The position numbers and the translations under genes were made by a program. A DNA stretch of 24,651 nt from the IMG/VR virus record IMGVR_UViG_3300037193_001330, positions 1 to 24,651 of that record; one strand, given 5' to 3'. The notes under the pieces are model-generated. The model saw only the letters and a list, made by a program, of their open reading frames with translations, did not search any database and had not been told where the DNA came from. The DNA comes from a virus. Shown here piece after piece: positions 19,229 through 24,651 of the stretch (position 1 is the stretch's first letter; the number at the start of each line of letters is the position of its first letter).

Positions 19229-20149
19229 ATGACCCAACACGACTACAATTTGGCAAACCAGACTCCGGCAAGCTTCCGGACTGATATCAACAACGCTTTG
19301 GCGGCCATTCAAAGCGTAAACTCTAGCACGACCGCACCAACCGCAACCACGCCAGGAATGCCCTGGTACGATACTGGAAACGACGTGGTCAAGCGGAGAA
19401 ATTCTGCTGATAGCGGCTGGATTACAGAGCCTTATACCAACCGTGCCTCAGTTCTGGAGATCTATGACGATTTCCTCGGAGTGGCTGGCGTGGATTTGCT
19501 GCCGGGCGATACGGCTTGGGAATATGATAACAACGGCGCCGGATCTGCCGTAACAGGAGCTGCTTCACACATTACAGATGGACATCCTGGTGTCGTTGCG
19601 CTTGAAACTGGCACCAGCACAAACGGCTATGCCTCAAATTTCAAATCGCGTTACGGTACTTTTATACTGGGCGGTGGAGAACTCACGCTAGAGGCCGTGA
19701 TCAAGCTAAGTGCCGTATCCAACTCTACCAATGAATACGAAGCCTATGTTGGTATGATGGATCAGGTTGTTGTATTCGGGCTGCCAACCTATGGCGGCAC
19801 AGTGAGCGACGGCGTCTACTTCCAGTACAAACGGGCCACTGATGGTGATTTCTGGAGTATTGTCACAGTTAAAAGCATTGGCTCCCAAACCAAAACCGTT
19901 ACTGCGACTGCGGTTAGCACTAACTGGGTTAAGTTGAAATATGTGGTCAATGCAGCAGCAACATCTGTTGAGTTTTTTATTAACGGTACAAGTGTTGGCA
20001 CCAGTACGCAAAACATACCAACATCTGCAAGTTCTGGCTCAGGGGTTGTAACTCCAGCGTTTGGTATCGCTAAAACCGCTGGCACGACAGAGCGAATAAT
20101 GTATGCAGACTTGTTCAGCGTTAGGCAGTTGCTCACTACAAGCCGATGA
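19229..20149 (+). CDS. Tail fibre-like protein 2
   Basis: Protein of 306 residues. The first 20 residues, with HDYNLANQTPASFRTD, match the start of fibre protein 1, and both continue with a W-x(2)-R-N-(A/S)-A-D-S segment (here VVKRRNSADSGW). The remaining 240 residues appear as a beta-sandwich of the concanavalin/LamG kind: IYDDFLGVAGVDLLPGDTAW, GELTLEAVIKLSAVSNS, WVKLKYVVNAAATSVEFFIN and GTSVGTSTQNIPT. This is typical of carbohydrate-binding domains at fibre tips. Ribosome-binding sequence AGAGGT precedes the ATG. The stop overlaps the following 55-aa ORF as ATGA. Confidence 0.75.
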   Translation: MTQHDYNLANQTPASFRTDINNALAAIQSVNSSTTAPTATTPGMPWYDTGNDVVKRRNSADSGWITEPYTNRASVLEIYDDFLGVAGVDLLPGDTAWEYDNNGAGSAVTGAASHITDGHPGVVALETGTSTNGYASNFKSRYGTFILGGGELTLEAVIKLSAVSNSTNEYEAYVGMMDQVVVFGLPTYGGTVSDGVYFQYKRATDGDFWSIVTVKSIGSQTKTVTATAVSTNWVKLKYVVNAAATSVEFFINGTSVGTSTQNIPTSASSGSGVVTPAFGIAKTAGTTERIMYADLFSVRQLLTTSR

Positions 20150-20313
20150 TTGTGGTGCTAACGACCTTTTTGATAATGGCGGCTCCTCCTCCAGAGGAGC
20201 TTAACGGCGTAGCCGTGAAGTTACCACCAATACAGCCACTGGAAATCAGACGGGAAAACGGGCGGATATTGCTAACACCAAAAAGCGGGGCAGATAGTAA
20301 TGGCAGACCTTAA
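20146..20313 (+). CDS. Small 55-aa protein with hydrophobic N-terminus
   Basis: Short gene linked to the fibre stop by ATGA overlap and to the next start by a 14-bp overlap, fitting the translationally coupled organisation of the operon. The product starts with a hydrophobic segment, MIVVLTTFLIMAA, then PPPEELNGVAVKLPPIQPLE and a basic end (IRRENGRILLTPKSG). There is no Cys for lipid attachment. It could be a membrane-anchored lysis accessory or a fibre-related peptide; no family recognised. Two hairpins lie in its coding sequence: GCTCCTC/GAGGAGC (20182-20200) and ACGGC/GCCGT (20205-20217). Confidence 0.6.
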   Translation: MIVVLTTFLIMAAPPPEELNGVAVKLPPIQPLEIRRENGRILLTPKSGADSNGRP

Positions 20314-20515
20314 AGATAAAGCGACATGGGGACTATCAGGGGCGATAGTGGCGGGAATTATTAATCTAGGCATCTTCGCAATGAAATCAGATGTCAGTGA
20401 CCTACGGGCAGAAATATATCGGGAATTTGTAACCCGAAAAGAATACACAGACACCGTCCAGAACTTTGATCGAAAGCTGGATAAAGTAGTAGACGCTTTG
20501 TATAACAGGAAATAA
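20300..20515 (+). CDS. Putative holin or small membrane protein
   Basis: 71-residue protein with one predicted membrane segment, TWGLSGAIVAGIINLGIFA (about residues 9-27), followed by a charged amphipathic helix, probably coiled coil (VSDLRAEIYREFVTRKEYTD, then VQNFDRKLDKVVDALYNRK). The size, a single membrane span and position between fibre genes and peptidoglycan-active enzymes suggest a holin or holin-associated (XhlA-like, inverted arrangement) role. Alternative: an anchor protein for another tail or envelope component. It overlaps the 55-aa ORF by 14 bp and ends 5 bp before the LamG gene. Confidence 0.65.
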   Translation: MADLKDKATWGLSGAIVAGIINLGIFAMKSDVSDLRAEIYREFVTRKEYTDTVQNFDRKLDKVVDALYNRK

Positions 20516-20520
20516 GTAAC

Positions 20521-21240
20521 ATGCTTTTATTATTGGCATCAGGGAGACCGTCTCCTGCACTTGCATCGTCTATATTGTCCCTTGCTTCATCCTACTGGGA
20601 TTTCAATGAAACCACTTCTTCTCACGCGGACAGTAAGGGTGTTCTGTCATTAACAAGCGGCGGGACTACGATCTCAAGGGATGGAACTAAGGTTGGCTTT
20701 ACAACCCCTGGAAGTACAGGCGGCGCGATTATTGCAGATGCTAATACTTACTTTAACTCCACGAAATTCACTTCTGCCGTATGGTTCACTCCTTCTGATT
20801 TATCGGCAACGGCTGCAATTATTCAAGGGATGCTGCCTGGCAATGGCGTGGTGGGCTCTTGGTCAATAAATACTTCGACTTCGGGGTCAGGGTTTGAACT
20901 TTCTGTTTGGAATGGCGGAAGTAGAGGCGTTCTTAATGCAAGTGGATCAACATCTACCGGCACCAAATATCTCATCATCGTTAAGTATGAGCTGATAAAT
21001 GCGGGCTCAAACACAAACAATTGTCAAATTCGATGGACAAGTGATGGTTCAACGTGGACCACAGCTTCTGCAACGGATGCTGTCCCTATGACCACAAACT
21101 CAGCCTGGGAGCTTAGAACGAATTGGGCATCGGGCACGGCCGGAAGTACGCCTGGCAGTCATTGGCGCTGGCTGTTCTACAGCAACAAGTACACAACGAC
21201 TGATGAAGATCAGGACATTTGGAATGCCGGCAGCGAGTAA
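20521..21240 (+). CDS. LamG/concanavalin A-like domain protein
   Basis: Protein of 239 residues with a single LamG-like jelly roll from about residue 25: SSYWDFNETTSSHADSKGV, LTSGGTTISRDGTKVGF, FTSAVWFTPSDLSATAAIIQ, GFELSVWNGGSRG, LIIVKYELINAG, CQIRWTSDGSTW and the closing HWRWLFYSNKYTTTDEDQDI. Such domains in phages decorate capsids or fibres and often bind glycans. The N-terminus (MLLLLASGRPSPALASSI) is mildly hydrophobic but not a clear signal peptide. An AGGAAATAAG sequence precedes the ATG. The last 128 bp are overlapped in antisense by the minus-strand hydroxylase. Confidence 0.75.
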   Translation: MLLLLASGRPSPALASSILSLASSYWDFNETTSSHADSKGVLSLTSGGTTISRDGTKVGFTTPGSTGGAIIADANTYFNSTKFTSAVWFTPSDLSATAAIIQGMLPGNGVVGSWSINTSTSGSGFELSVWNGGSRGVLNASGSTSTGTKYLIIVKYELINAGSNTNNCQIRWTSDGSTWTTASATDAVPMTTNSAWELRTNWASGTAGSTPGSHWRWLFYSNKYTTTDEDQDIWNAGSE

Positions 21241-22165
21241 AAGGCCTCAAAGCCCAAGCCTCAGCAAAGGGGCGGAAAATTAGGTCTGTAAATGTTCTGT
21301 AATTCTTGGTTTCCGCACCTAACCCAAATTTTATATGCCCTTGTCTGCGGCAATAAGTGCCCAACATGCGGTCCCAAACTGTAAAGAACATCCCGAAGTT
21401 CTTATCGAAATGTTCTGGGTTATCGCTGTGGTGCACCTGATGGTCGGCGGGGCTGACGAAAATCAAACCAAGTGGCCCGTAATCGATCCAGTGGTGCGTG
21501 TGCTGAAGAGTATAGAGAATCCCATAAAGTACGAAGTACAGAAAATCAAAGATGGGTGGAGTGGTTACTGTAGCGGTATATAGATACTGATACGCCCCAT
21601 CCACGCTGCCAGCAAAGAGGCCCAGGACAAAATAAAGAATATAAAGAGCAGGGTGATGCCGCGAACCTGTCATAGGGGTTAGCACTTCCGCAGAATGATG
21701 GACTTTGTGGAAGACCCAGAACAGCGGGACTTTATGCATCGCATAATGAAGGACGAACATCCCAAGGTCAAAGAGAATGAGCTTTAAAAAAAAGACCAAG
21801 ACCGCTGCACCGATTCCGCCTTCACCTAATACGCCGGCAGGCAGAAAGAGTGATAACAAGTTAGCCATTCCTTTCTCAAAAAAAGGCTTGGAGTGATAAA
21901 GGGAGCCTATAATCGGCAGAGCCAGGATAAAAGGCGTGAGCTTAAGAAAAACAAAATCGTTCAGTGTTGACACCCTGAAATAGACATCTTTGGGAAACCA
22001 TGACGCTTTCGCACTGGTTTTCCTGCCCGTCAATCGCTGGAACAGGAAATAAGGCCCCGCCACAAGAAAACAACCCAACACATACAGTAGAAGGGTTTCG
22101 ACTTCAGGTAGCGCGGAAAACAGAATCGAAATATCAGGCATATGGCATCCATAGCTATACCGCAT
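21113..22165 (-). CDS. Fatty acid hydroxylase / sterol desaturase superfamily membrane protein
   Basis: Integral membrane di-iron oxygenase of up to 350 residues. The histidine clusters are complete: HYAMH (His140, His144), HKVHH (His153, 156, 157), HTHH (His222-225) and HQVHH (His242, 245, 246). Hydrophobic segments near residues 22-40, 76-90, 119-140, 172-188 and 204-220 give the usual membrane arrangement. Family members hydroxylate or desaturate lipids (fatty acids, sterols, carotenoids, lipid A chains). Normal homology appears to end around FTDLIFRPFAEAWAL (about residue 306); the last 42 residues read antisense through the LamG gene and are Cys-rich and unrelated. Start could be Met1 (22165) or, more likely, Met9 (22141): a weak promoter (TTGGCA at plus 22190-22195) would place the first base after Met1. 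Orientation opposite to late genes marks it as a moron. Confidence 0.88.
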   Translation of the reverse strand: MRYSYGCHMPDISILFSALPEVETLLLYVLGCFLVAGPYFLFQRLTGRKTSAKASWFPKDVYFRVSTLNDFVFLKLTPFILALPIIGSLYHSKPFFEKGMANLLSLFLPAGVLGEGGIGAAVLVFFLKLILFDLGMFVLHYAMHKVPLFWVFHKVHHSAEVLTPMTGSRHHPALYILYFVLGLFAGSVDGAYQYLYTATVTTPPIFDFLYFVLYGILYTLQHTHHWIDYGPLGLIFVSPADHQVHHSDNPEHFDKNFGMFFTVWDRMLGTYCRRQGHIKFGLGAETKNYRTFTDLIFRPFAEAWALRPFTRCRHSKCPDLHQSLCTCCCRTASANDCQAYFRPCPMPNSF

Positions 22166-22224
22166 TTAAAACCCAACAAGTTTAAACATTGCCAATCTGT
22201 TACGAAGCAGTGGAGCCAGAGGAA

Positions 22225-22674
22225 ATGATAAACGCTTTCTTTAAAAGAGACCCTAATAGCATCGAAGGCCTGTTCACCCTCCAGGAGAACGGCGAACCTA
22301 TCTTCAAGCGCCTCCGTGCCCGCTCCGGCCAAGCAGGTTTCACGAAAACTAATTGGAATAGAGGCAAAAGCCCTATTCCTTTTGGCAATTACCTGCTTTG
22401 GCTGGACAGCCCGCTTGATATCGGAAAACGCGCAGGCGCTAAAGGCATCGGAGAGTTTTACAACATCTCCTCGACGACAGATAACCGCCGCATCATCGCC
22501 AACCCTGGGGGTATTGAAAAGCGCTGGGATATTGGCTTACACGCTGAAAACAGTTACCCCGGATCCGCTGGATGCATTGTCCTAGTTGATGTCGATCACG
22601 CCTATGAAAAGGTATTCCCTTATCTCAGGCAATTGGGGAAGCGGGTACAGACGATAGAGCTGAGGGTGATATGA
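22225..22674 (+). CDS. L,D-transpeptidase-like (YkuD-like) cysteine enzyme, lysis candidate
   Basis: 149-residue protein starting at ATG 22225, with GGAG nine bases upstream; an in-frame TTG at 22189 would add 12 residues. It begins with a tryptic-like beta region GLFTLQENGEPIFKRLRA, then KSPIPFGNYLLWL and a C-terminal catalytic-looking motif HAENSYPGSAGCIVL (His106, Ser114, Cys117), closely like the H...S-x-GC-(I/V)-x-L signature of L,D-transpeptidases. No signal peptide, so export would rely on a holin. In phages such domains serve as peptidoglycan cleavage or remodelling enzymes in the lysis cassette. Family is assigned from the motif only; it could also belong to the DUF2778/tail-lysin-like groups that share it. 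Confidence 0.75.
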   Translation: MINAFFKRDPNSIEGLFTLQENGEPIFKRLRARSGQAGFTKTNWNRGKSPIPFGNYLLWLDSPLDIGKRAGAKGIGEFYNISSTTDNRRIIANPGGIEKRWDIGLHAENSYPGSAGCIVLVDVDHAYEKVFPYLRQLGKRVQTIELRVI

Positions 22675-22811
22675 ACATCAAGCACGAAATCCCCAAGGGA
22701 GAAGAGAGGCAGCATATCGAAGAACTCTTTTGCGAGTGCTGCCCATATTTCGTTGACACCACTGTGTTTCATAATGCTTTGAGGGAAACAAATGACCACC
22801 TTCATCTTTGA
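22671..22811 (+). CDS. Small 46-aa Cys/His protein
   Basis: Short gene overlapping the previous stop as ATGA and the next gene by 20 bp. The product has EELFCECCPYFVD followed by VFHNALRETNDH, a pattern (Cys-x-Cys-Cys ... HNAL) seen in tiny phage proteins of the form CxC-P-x(n)-HNA-x-D-x-RE. A possible small metal-binding protein; function unknown. Coupling places it in the lysis-end transcript. Confidence 0.65.
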   Translation: MNIKHEIPKGEERQHIEELFCECCPYFVDTTVFHNALRETNDHLHL

Positions 22812-23412
22812 TGGTTTTGAGTTTGAAAATGGGGACCTGATCTTTGTTCGTGACAAGTTCAGCCTCATTGGTGCGCTCATCCGCAACGCTCAAGGCGACT
22901 TCGACTACCAGCACGTCTGCTCGTTCTGGTTTATCAACGGAGAACCCAAGATCCTGACCACCGGAGCCCGCTTTGATTGGTCAAAAATGGATTGGGTCTA
23001 TGGAATGGTAGATGCCAAGCCCTATCTTCAAGCTCGATCCTATGCCGTGGGCCGCCGGACTGACCTTACCCCTATCCAGCAATTCAGACGGATGGATACC
23101 TTGCTTAAACTGGAATACCGGAAAGCCGGTTATGCAGAAGGGAAAGTTATTCGGTTAGCCATCAAAGGACGGACGACGGCCCGTGTTGTGAATCAATTAA
23201 ACAAGACCCCTGACCTGTTCCCTACACAGGTTTTCTGTGCCGAGAGCGAAGCCTATGGAATCGGAGAAGGCAAGCGGGCGGATGTCGGATTCAATGAAGC
23301 CCTGGCAACCATAAACAGCAAGTATCCGAAAAAGAAAGAATACTGTACCCACACCCCAGAAACACTGTTCGACTCTCCAGAGACGTCGATCCAGTGGGTT
23401 GTGGATCGCTGA
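22792..23412 (+). CDS. Permuted papain-like (YiiX/YebB-type NlpC/P60) protein
   Basis: 206-residue protein with the circularly permuted order, His before Cys: GDLIFVRDKFSLIGALIR and YQHVCSFWFINGEPKIL (His41) near the N-terminus, and DLFPTQVFCAESEAYG (Cys149) late. This is the layout of YiiX/YebB-type NlpC/P60 proteins, in which GD-x-hydrophobic-F...(x)HV precedes a C-S/A-E segment. Possible substrates are peptidoglycan peptides or acyl/amide bonds. It is the last gene of the + strand operon and is followed by a strong terminator. GAGGGAAA before the ATG is the likely ribosome-binding site. Either an endolysin-type enzyme or a late virion-associated protein. Confidence 0.75.
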   Translation: MTTFIFDGFEFENGDLIFVRDKFSLIGALIRNAQGDFDYQHVCSFWFINGEPKILTTGARFDWSKMDWVYGMVDAKPYLQARSYAVGRRTDLTPIQQFRRMDTLLKLEYRKAGYAEGKVIRLAIKGRTTARVVNQLNKTPDLFPTQVFCAESEAYGIGEGKRADVGFNEALATINSKYPKKKEYCTHTPETLFDSPETSIQWVVDR

Positions 23413-23444
23413 TACTCCTCGATAATAAACAACTTAAATCTTTT

Positions 23445-23482
23445 AGCCCCGGCTTTTTATGGCCGGGGCTTTTTGTTTTTTT
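23445..23482 (+). terminator. Rho-independent terminator ending the late operon
   Basis: AGCCCCGGC (23445-23453) pairs perfectly with GCCGGGGCT (23462-23470) around an 8-base loop; the + strand continues with a T-rich run (TTTTTGTTTTTTT). It sits 33 bp after the last + strand stop, facing the convergent Bro-N gene, whose stop lies in the T-run. Confidence 0.93.
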
Positions 23483-24254
23483 AGCTTCCAGGAAGCATTT
23501 TCGGGAGGTAAGGAAGTGCCAAGGGGTCACGCTCTTGGAAGTATCCATGTGCCCTTTCGTGCATCCACACGTCATCGACATACCGGATAAACACAGGCCA
23601 GAGGTCCAGCGGGTATTGCTTTGCATCAACTGTGTTTCCGTCCGGCAGCACATGGGAATAGTATTTGGAGTCCTTTGAGGCCTCGGGCATATGCTTTTTC
23701 AGCCAGTCTGAGAACATGCGCCCCACTGAAACATCAGGGCGCAATTCTTTGCCATCAGGCCCGATGTCTGCCATACGATGACCAAGTTGCTCCAGCCGTC
23801 CATAAAGGCGGATTGTCAGTTCGCTTATAACGCTGAAATACCCTTTGTCGACACGGTCCCAATTGGCATTGTATCGACGGATGAAGTTCGGCGTGGCGCT
23901 CATGCCCGGCAGTAGGTAGCCGCCTTTTTTGCGGATTGAAGGCAAGACCTCATGAGTAACCCATCGCTTAAAGGCTTTTGCCTCCGGCTTCCGGCTGCGG
24001 ATAATCAGAGAGTATAATCCCGGCTCATTGATAACCAAAAAGCTCTGAGCGCCTATTCCCGCCTGACCATCACTATTAATGATGGTCGTCTTCTCGTCAT
24101 CATCCAACGCTGACAGCGCTTGGCTCACGTTGTTCAATTCCAGGATTTTGCAGACATCAACGGCATAAAACCAAATCTGGCCGTCAATTTCTGCTGTCCT
24201 AACTTTATTGTCTCCGTGGTACTCGAAAACCTGGAGACTTAACTGCATAGCCAT
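23481..24254 (-). CDS. Bro-N domain protein (phage antirepressor type)
   Basis: 257-residue protein with an N-terminal BRO domain: FEYHGDNKVRTAEIDGQIWF, YAVDVCKILELNNVSQALSA, LDDDEKTT, FLVINEPGLYSLIIRSRKPE and AKAFKRWVTHEVLPSIRKKGGY. Proteins with this domain are DNA-binding regulators or antirepressors in phages. The C-terminal part (from about residue 130) is a different helical region beginning PNFIRRYNANWDRVDKGYFS, with IRLYGRLEQLGHRM, resembling P63C-type modules of antirepressors. The start ATG at 24254 has AAAGGAG eight bases upstream; codons at 24272 would add six residues that overlap it. It faces the late operon and is transcribed towards it. Confidence 0.9.
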   Translation of the reverse strand: MAMQLSLQVFEYHGDNKVRTAEIDGQIWFYAVDVCKILELNNVSQALSALDDDEKTTIINSDGQAGIGAQSFLVINEPGLYSLIIRSRKPEAKAFKRWVTHEVLPSIRKKGGYLLPGMSATPNFIRRYNANWDRVDKGYFSVISELTIRLYGRLEQLGHRMADIGPDGKELRPDVSVGRMFSDWLKKHMPEASKDSKYYSHVLPDGNTVDAKQYPLDLWPVFIRYVDDVWMHERAHGYFQERDPLALPYLPKMLPGS

Positions 24255-24287
24255 ATTCTGCACTCCTTTCACAAGTGCAAAACTCTA

Positions 24288-24394
24288 ACAATGTACGACT
24301 GCCCCTCTGGAAAGAGGCTCACTACTCGTATATACTGATCTCAACAATATTAGACAGCCGATTGTAGCATTAAGATTGAGTAATCACAATGTAC
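24288..24394. repeat. Paired 9-bp direct repeats ACAATGTAC, candidate operator
   Basis: ACAATGTAC occurs at 24288-24296 and again at 24386-24394, 98 bp apart, flanking the AT-rich probable promoter of the Bro-N gene. Such paired sites would suit a repressor with DNA looping, but no dyad symmetry is evident beyond the TGTAC core. Confidence 0.4.
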
Positions 24395-24439
24395 ATCGGC
24401 ATTTTTTTTGGTTGGTTTTAGCTGCCCAGACAAACTAAT

Positions 24440-24466
24440 AAAGCCACCCCTTACGGAATGGCTTTT
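24440..24466. terminator. Possible hairpin terminator in the right intergenic region
   Basis: AAAGCCA (24440-24446) pairs with TGGCTTT (24459-24465) around a 12-base loop, followed by one more T and then G-rich sequence on the + strand; on the minus strand it is followed by TATTAGTTTGT. Weak in both directions. Confidence 0.35.
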
Positions 24467-24539
24467 GGGTAGTCTGAAGTTCGTCCCTCAGCCCTTCCAT
24501 AATACCATTCCCCTCTTTTATTCCATAGAGGTATGAAAG

Positions 24540-24545
24540 TATAAT
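24540..24545 (+). promoter_or_regulatory. Candidate rightward -10 element
   Basis: Perfect TATAAT at 24540-24545; the best -35 at 17 bp is TTTATT (3 of 6). It could serve a gene starting near the right edge of the window. Confidence 0.3.
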
Positions 24546-24651
24546 GAATTCATAAGCCCGGCAGGCCTCTTGGGATAATCATCGGGGTTCACCCCATGAC
24601 CTCAAAGCCCAAACCGCTGATAGGTCTTTTCGGGAGGTAAGTGACCGGCTA

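Larger units (their letters stand above)
24255..24651. other. Non-coding regulatory region upstream of the Bro-N gene
   Basis: About 400 bases without a convincing gene. It holds two copies of ACAATGTAC, an AT-rich segment (CGTATATACTGA, near 24329-24340) that could be the -10 region of the minus-strand gene, a CCTCT/AGAGG hairpin (24305-24318), an AAAGCCA/TGGCTTT hairpin followed by T-run (24440-24466), and a consensus TATAAT (24540-24545, poor -35) pointing right. TCAT-C-GGGG-TTCA-CCCC-ATGA (24579-24599) forms a further inverted repeat. The last bases carry GGGAGGT before a GTG (24641), possibly the start of a gene beyond the window. Confidence 0.6.

Noticed and set aside
23394-23678. 94-codon + strand open frame crossing the terminator
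   Set aside because: It runs through the strong terminator hairpin and antisense to the Bro-N gene; translation looks like non-coding sequence.
24596-24640. 14-codon reading frame starting ATG ACC TCA
   Set aside because: Too short and without ribosome-binding site; its ATG is part of an inverted repeat.

Overview
This window is the tail and lysis half of a long-tailed (siphovirus-type) phage or prophage genome, most likely from a Gram-negative, probably proteobacterial, host. Several things point that way: head-tail connector, tape measure and tail-tip (lambda J-like) proteins follow one another on the + strand with 1-8 bp stop/start overlaps; there are Sec signal peptides; the lysis-type enzymes have no Gram-positive cell-wall-binding repeats; and a BRO-type regulator lies at the right end. 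No integrase, terminase or capsid gene is inside the window, so temperate versus virulent cannot be decided here.

Layout. 1-1399: 3' part of a sugar aminotransferase and a GNAT acetyltransferase. 1400-3938: connector, head-tail adaptor, DUF3168-type tail terminator, and two related tail-tube-like proteins. 3968-6251: N-acetyl sugar amidotransferase and amidase. 6262-9561: tail assembly chaperone pair with a programmed -1 frameshift, HK97 gp10-like protein, tape measure. 9563-10519: PseB-type UDP-GlcNAc 4,6-dehydratase, followed by a minus-strand secreted protein (10491-10979). 11032-17000: distal tail, hub, NlpC/P60-like, tail-tip and first fibre genes. 17003-19226: RmlD-like reductase, NeuB/PseI-like synthase, PseH-like acetyltransferase. 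19229-21240: second fibre, a 55-aa ORF, a holin-like protein and a LamG-like protein. 21113-22165 (minus): membrane fatty-acid hydroxylase/sterol desaturase. 22225-23412: L,D-transpeptidase-like protein, 46-aa Cys/His protein, permuted papain-like protein, then a terminator. 23481-24254 (minus): Bro-N protein. 24255-24651: non-coding regulatory-looking DNA.

The outstanding feature is a nearly complete nonulosonic acid (pseudaminic/legionaminic-type) sugar pathway that is not one island. It is distributed over four separate points between tail genes, all on the late-gene strand and coupled to structural genes by 0-2 bp gaps or by 4-8 bp overlaps within each insert. Dehydratase (PseB), aminotransferase (PseC-like), N-acetyltransferase (PseH-like), condensing synthase (PseI/NeuB-like) and the acetamidino-forming amidotransferase (PseA/WbpG-like) are present. 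The UDP-sugar hydrolase (PseG), CMP-transferase (PseF) and a glycosyltransferase are not in this window. Two of the sugar genes, 13.8 kb apart, are preceded by an identical 16-base leader at identical distance from the start codon. The inference is that the phage makes, or diverts, an acetamidino-nonulosonate late in infection, either to decorate its own Ser/Thr-rich tail proteins or to remodel the host surface. Two further accessory genes, both on the minus strand (a secreted protein and a lipid hydroxylase), fit the same theme of altering the cell envelope.
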